NCBI GenBank assembly: GCA_945486035.1
Contig: CALYTB010000009.1
Coordinates: forward strand, 1-33,946
Source: an uncultured Clostridia bacterium
GTDB lineage: Bacteria; Bacillota; Clostridia; Oscillospirales; Oscillospiraceae
Length of the DNA: 33,946 bases
Reading direction: 5' to 3'
Part shown: piece after piece, positions 31,212-33,946 of the stretch
Numbering within the stretch: position 1 is the first letter of the stretch
Layout: each line of letters starts with the position of its first letter
Translations under genes and position numbers: made by a program
The notes under the pieces: model-generated
Database searches by the model: none
The model's input: the letters and a program-made list of their open reading frames with translations, nothing else
What the model was told of the DNA's origin: nothing

Positions 31212-31275
31212 GGTATGGCGTGGCGAGGTTTGGCAGGCGAGGCGAGGCGAGGCACGGCATGGCTAGGCGTGGCGG
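31212..31275 (+). repeat. Five-base periodic GGCNN tract
   Basis: About thirteen units of the form GGCNN/GGTNN stand in a row, including three adjacent GGCGA (31236-31250). It ends inside the start of a broken gene. It shows strong strand bias (G on + strand). Confidence 0.8.
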
Positions 31276-31485
31276 GCATGACATTCCTTGTGATGATGTA
31301 ATTCGCCGCTTTGCGAGCCGCTGGGAGGCTGTGGCAAAGGTTCTGTCATACCGTAACAAGGCGGAGTTCTACGACACGACAACGGCTTCACACTGGTTGC
31401 GGAATACAGAAACGGAGAGCTGCGTACCATCGGCTCCCGGGTTCCCCGGTGGCTGGAGGAGCTTCATGAGTATCTGAACAGATAG
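31259..31485 (+). pseudogene. Frameshifted small gene of the element
   Basis: From ATG 31259 the frame reads MARRGGHDIPCDDVIRRFASRWEAVAKVLSYRNKAEFYD. At 31371-31380 the sequence ACGAC is duplicated in tandem. Removing one copy joins the frame to NGFTLVAEYRNGELRTIGSRVPRWLEELHEYLNR and stop TAG at 31483-31485, giving a 73-residue protein of sensible sequence. As written the product is shifted into SHWLRNTET. The 5-base tandem duplication is the simplest cause. The function of the intact protein is not known. Confidence 0.7.
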
Positions 31486-31488
31486 CTG

Positions 31489-31516
31489 AAACCAGGGGCA
31501 GCTGCTCCTGGTTTTT
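31489..31516 (+). terminator. Terminator after the broken gene
   Basis: AAACCAGGGGCA pairs with TGCTCCTGGTTT (31489-31500 with 31503-31514, one G-T pair; the loop is tight), followed by TTC. Confidence 0.7.
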
Positions 31517-31561
31517 CTTTCGCCTGTCCGGGTATATGTCCGTTATTTTGTACCGAAAGCT

Positions 31562-31613
31562 TGGCTACCATTTGGCTACCAAAGATACAAAAAGATACTC
31601 TATGGTAGCCAAA
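31562..31613 (+). repeat. Right arm-type integrase sites
   Basis: TGGCTACCATTTGGCTACC (31562-31580) is identical to 25239-25257. An inverted copy, ATGGTAGCCAAA, lies at 31602-31613. The stretch 31517-31698 has no gene and holds only these sites. Confidence 0.7.
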
Positions 31614-31698
31614 CGATTCAAAACGATCAAAGCAGAAAATACCTAGGGAAACAGCAACTTTCAGCAATTTTCAAAACAATATAAAACGTAAAAAACAG

Positions 31699-31745
31699 CA
31701 CTCGTAATGAGAAGGTCGCCTGTTCGAGTCAGGTCACTAGCTCCA
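31699..31745 (+). repeat. attR core, 47 bp copy of the tRNA-Thr 3' end
   Basis: Identical to 25114-25160. The 5' half of a tRNA is missing, so this copy is not a functional tRNA gene. Confidence 0.95.
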
Positions 31746-31746
31746 A

Positions 31747-31783
31747 AAAAACCTCCGTTTTCAACACGAAAACGGAGGTTTTT
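31747..31783 (+). terminator. Ancestral tRNA-Thr terminator (chromosomal side)
   Basis: A 16-bp perfect stem (31747-31762 with 31768-31783) and a T-run. It differs from the copy at 25162-25198 by a compensated base-pair change (CCGCCG/CGGCGG to CCTCCG/CGGAGG). An inverted repeat CATTTTGAGG/CCTCAAAATG (31788-31820) follows and may end the leftward anti-sigma transcript. Confidence 0.85.
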
Positions 31784-31905
31784 ATAACATTTTGAGGCGG
31801 TTTGAAAGGCCCTCAAAATGGCTTGGCGTTAATATGGCATTATTTCTGAAGGATTCATTTTTTTATAAAATCGAGATAGGTTAGCTGCTAGTCGCGTGAC
31901 AGAGA

Positions 31906-33417
31906 TTACGGATCTTCAAATTGTGTCAAAGGCCGTGTCTCCAAATCTACCGGCTTATAGGAGTTCAGAATTTCCATAGCTTCCGACTCGGATATTTCTG
32001 TGTCAAAATCAACGTAATGCTCTGTGGAGGAGGTTCGCCACCAGGTTCCATCCGCGCATTTTTTCAGCCGGACAATGCTTTGCTCCTTCGGATTCGAGAA
32101 AACCGGGTCACCATCGTTGGCAAATCGGAAGATATGATACCAGTACTCTCCGAGACCATTGGGTTCAGAATCAAAATCAACCAGAACATTGTCTTCACAC
32201 AAATACATGTGGTAGGATTTTCCGTCGTCGGTTATTCCGTTTTTCATGCCTACAATGCTGCCAATGTAACCGTTGTAGAAAATGAGCAGTTCCTCTGTTC
32301 CGTTTCCATCCACGTCATAGAAAGCATATGCTTTGGAAGGCGGTGTGTATTCGGGGTTAAATGAACGATGCATCTCATCGCTCTGAATCAAATCCGCAAT
32401 GTATTCTCCATAGGTGGGGCGCCGGAGAATATTGGGGTCTCCCTGCCTGCTGTTCATTTCTTCAAGGGATGCCTGCTCCCTGGCATCCGCAGCGGTAGCA
32501 TCCGGCGGATTGGTGTGGACAGTAAAGTCGAAGCATTCCGCGATCTGTTTCAGGGATACATCTCCTGTCAGGTCAATGCTAAGGCTCAGGAAGCAATCCT
32601 CCCTGTCTGCCAAAATCATTCCACTTTGATCCGATTCCAACAGGAGAAGATTCACACCGTCCATGGTTGTGTAGTTTCGTTGTGACACAGAATCCGCATC
32701 AACATATCCAAACACATCGTAGAACACATCTTTTTTGACACAATGGTATGTAAACATACTATCCGTATTCGCAAGCTCCAGCGTTCCGTAAATTGTAAAG
32801 GAGCCACCGGGGAAAAAGCGTCCTGTGGGAATGGAAAGTGCTGCATCGGCATTGGGTTTCAGCAGGCTGTCAATGCCAAGGAGTGTAAGAAATGGATTGC
32901 AATCAATGTGTTCATGCCATGGCTTTCCGATGATTTTCAGACCATATTTGGCACAGATCTCGTCCAGCTTGTCCACCATCTCCTGATTTTGCACGCTGTA
33001 TGCCCAGTATTCCGGCTCGCTCTCCCAGTATTCTCCTCCGGTATGGGTATAGCTGTTGGTGAATGCAAGCCACTCCTGATTCGCCAGATAATTGGGACTA
33101 CCCTTAATGCCTTGCATGGATAGTACATCCAGTTCCACTTCTGTCTCACCGATTCGGCTGCCGGAGGTGTCATACAGTGTCTGAGGAACGGTTTGCTCAC
33201 CAATTTTGAGATCCTGCAAATGCAGTACATACACAATGCCGCAGCCCACCAGCATCAGCAGCAAGGCAATCAGCGCCGCCAGCAAAAGTGGACGGCGGAT
33301 GCGGCCATGTGTTTTCTCTTGCTTTTCACCACTTACAGGGAACTGACCATATTCCGCTTTCTCAATCAGATCGTCCCCAACATATCTGAGTCCCAGAAAG
33401 ATATCCTTTCCATTCAT
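31906..33417 (-). CDS. Membrane-anchored probable anti-sigma protein
   Basis: A 503-residue protein. A short cytoplasmic N-terminus (1-42, MNGKDIFLGLRYVGDDLIEKAE) is followed by one TM helix (about 43-66) and a large outside part. The outside part has an EF-hand-like DVDGNGTEE (368-376) in a FG-GAP-type segment. The gene overlaps the ECF sigma stop by 4 bases (ATGA), which is the standard arrangement of sigma and anti-sigma pairs in Clostridia. Whether the N-terminus holds the sigma is inferred from this context; the sequence lacks the zinc-binding ZAS motif. The outside part may sense a surface signal. Confidence 0.75.
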   Translation of the reverse strand: MNGKDIFLGLRYVGDDLIEKAEYGQFPVSGEKQEKTHGRIRRPLLLAALIALLLMLVGCGIVYVLHLQDLKIGEQTVPQTLYDTSGSRIGETEVELDVLSMQGIKGSPNYLANQEWLAFTNSYTHTGGEYWESEPEYWAYSVQNQEMVDKLDEICAKYGLKIIGKPWHEHIDCNPFLTLLGIDSLLKPNADAALSIPTGRFFPGGSFTIYGTLELANTDSMFTYHCVKKDVFYDVFGYVDADSVSQRNYTTMDGVNLLLLESDQSGMILADREDCFLSLSIDLTGDVSLKQIAECFDFTVHTNPPDATAADAREQASLEEMNSRQGDPNILRRPTYGEYIADLIQSDEMHRSFNPEYTPPSKAYAFYDVDGNGTEELLIFYNGYIGSIVGMKNGITDDGKSYHMYLCEDNVLVDFDSEPNGLGEYWYHIFRFANDGDPVFSNPKEQSIVRLKKCADGTWWRTSSTEHYVDFDTEISESEAMEILNSYKPVDLETRPLTQFEDP

Positions 33418-33946
33418 ACCTTGATTCCCTCCTTTGCAAGGTACATTGCCAATTTGCTTCTTGTTCGATTCAGCCGCATTTGTACGGCACTTTCACTGAT
33501 ACCATACCGAACCGCAATATCGGCAATGGTATCCACATACCAGTACCGGCGCAGAAACACCATCTGATTCTCCGGTGTCAGGGTTCGCAGGAATGCGTCC
33601 AAAATCCGGCCCAACTCGCGGGTATCTGCTTCCATGTCACGGTATGTATCCGGGATGCAGTTTTCCATTTCCTGTGTCAGACTGACCACCTCCGCATTCC
33701 GTTTTTTCGCCTTCTGCCAATCAATTCTTTTCAGAGCGAAATTCCGGCAGATTTTGGCTATGTACGCAAAGAAATGCTCCGGTCTCTGGGGAGGAATCGT
33801 ATCCCACGCCTTCATATAGGTGTCATTGACACTTTCTTCCGCATCCTGATCATTGTGTACGATGTTGTCTGCCAGACGAAAGAGCCGCCGACCATAGGTA
33901 TCATCCGTATGCTTGATGGCATCTTCATTTCTGGCGAAGAACAGTT
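33414..33946 (-). CDS. ECF-type RNA polymerase sigma factor, truncated by window end
   Basis: The frame is open to the last base. About 176 residues remain. Region 2 is recognised by LFRLADNIVHNDQDAEESVNDTYMKAWDTIPPQRPEHFFAYIAKICRNFALKRIDWQK, and region 4 by LRTLTPENQMVFLRRYWYVDTIADIAVRYGISESAVQMRLNRTRSKL. The start lies beyond the window. It is the partner of the membrane protein downstream. Confidence 0.92.
   Translation of the reverse strand, partial: LFFARNEDAIKHTDDTYGRRLFRLADNIVHNDQDAEESVNDTYMKAWDTIPPQRPEHFFAYIAKICRNFALKRIDWQKAKKRNAEVVSLTQEMENCIPDTYRDMEADTRELGRILDAFLRTLTPENQMVFLRRYWYVDTIADIAVRYGISESAVQMRLNRTRSKLAMYLAKEGIKV

Larger units (their letters stand above)
25114..31745. mobile_element. 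6.6 kb integrative element in tRNA-Thr, candidate phage satellite
   Basis: The element is bounded by the perfect 47 bp repeats at 25114 and 31699. It carries an integrase near attL, a divergent repressor, and a rightward replication block (initiator, helicase-loader-like protein, nuclease). It has arm-type repeats at both ends. No capsid, tail, lysis, terminase or relaxase gene can be seen in its full length, so it depends on a helper or is a remnant. The tRNA is rebuilt by the left copy. Confidence 0.9.

Noticed and set aside
31699-31745. Second tRNA gene
   Set aside because: Only the 3' 47 bases are present; no 5' acceptor or D-arm precedes them.

Overview
The window looks like chromosome from a spore-forming, low-oxygen Firmicute, probably a gut Clostridium-class organism close to Oscillospirales. 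The signs are a T-box in front of pheST, an IreB homologue, a GerM-type lipoprotein, a PhoB/PhoR pair, ComEA, strong GGAGG ribosome sites and corrinoid-dependent methyl-transfer genes. The lineage is inferred from gene content only.

Region 1 (1-10446) is a catabolic locus. It holds the end of a corrinoid-activating ASKHA protein, a DUF2284 metal-binding protein, two paralogous URO-D-fold methyltransferases (1163-2152 and 9445-10446), an arylamine N-acetyltransferase, a PucR-type regulator, a large FMN/4Fe-4S/FAD ene-reductase, a GPH-family transporter and an unknown membrane protein. A plausible reading is import of a methylated compound, removal of methyl groups to a corrinoid protein encoded elsewhere, and reduction of the product. 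The substrate cannot be read from the sequence.

Region 2 (10532-25160) is housekeeping: an SH3/NlpC-P60 cell-wall hydrolase, a small conserved protein, ireB, pheST with a T-box, nnrD, a lipoprotein, a solo MazF-type RNase, a low-complexity acidic protein, and a tightly packed leftward operon comEA-phoB-phoR-gerM-exoA. Facing it are a D,D-carboxypeptidase-like protein whose catalytic motifs are degraded, a family 4 uracil-DNA glycosylase and tRNA-Thr(CGT).

Region 3 (25114-31745) is a 6.6 kb element integrated in the 3' end of that tRNA. A perfect 47 bp repeat bounds it. It encodes a tyrosine integrase and repressor (leftward), a short early operon with excisionase-like, HTH, initiator, helicase-loader, nuclease and zinc-finger proteins (rightward), and a regulatory end with a probable ribbon-helix-helix protein and three palindromic operators. 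No capsid, terminase or conjugation gene is present, so it resembles a phage satellite or a reduced prophage. It carries its own diverged copy of the tRNA terminator, and two iteron arrays lie inside its initiator gene.

Region 4 (31786-33946) is chromosome again: an ECF sigma factor cut by the window end and a membrane-anchored probable anti-sigma protein.
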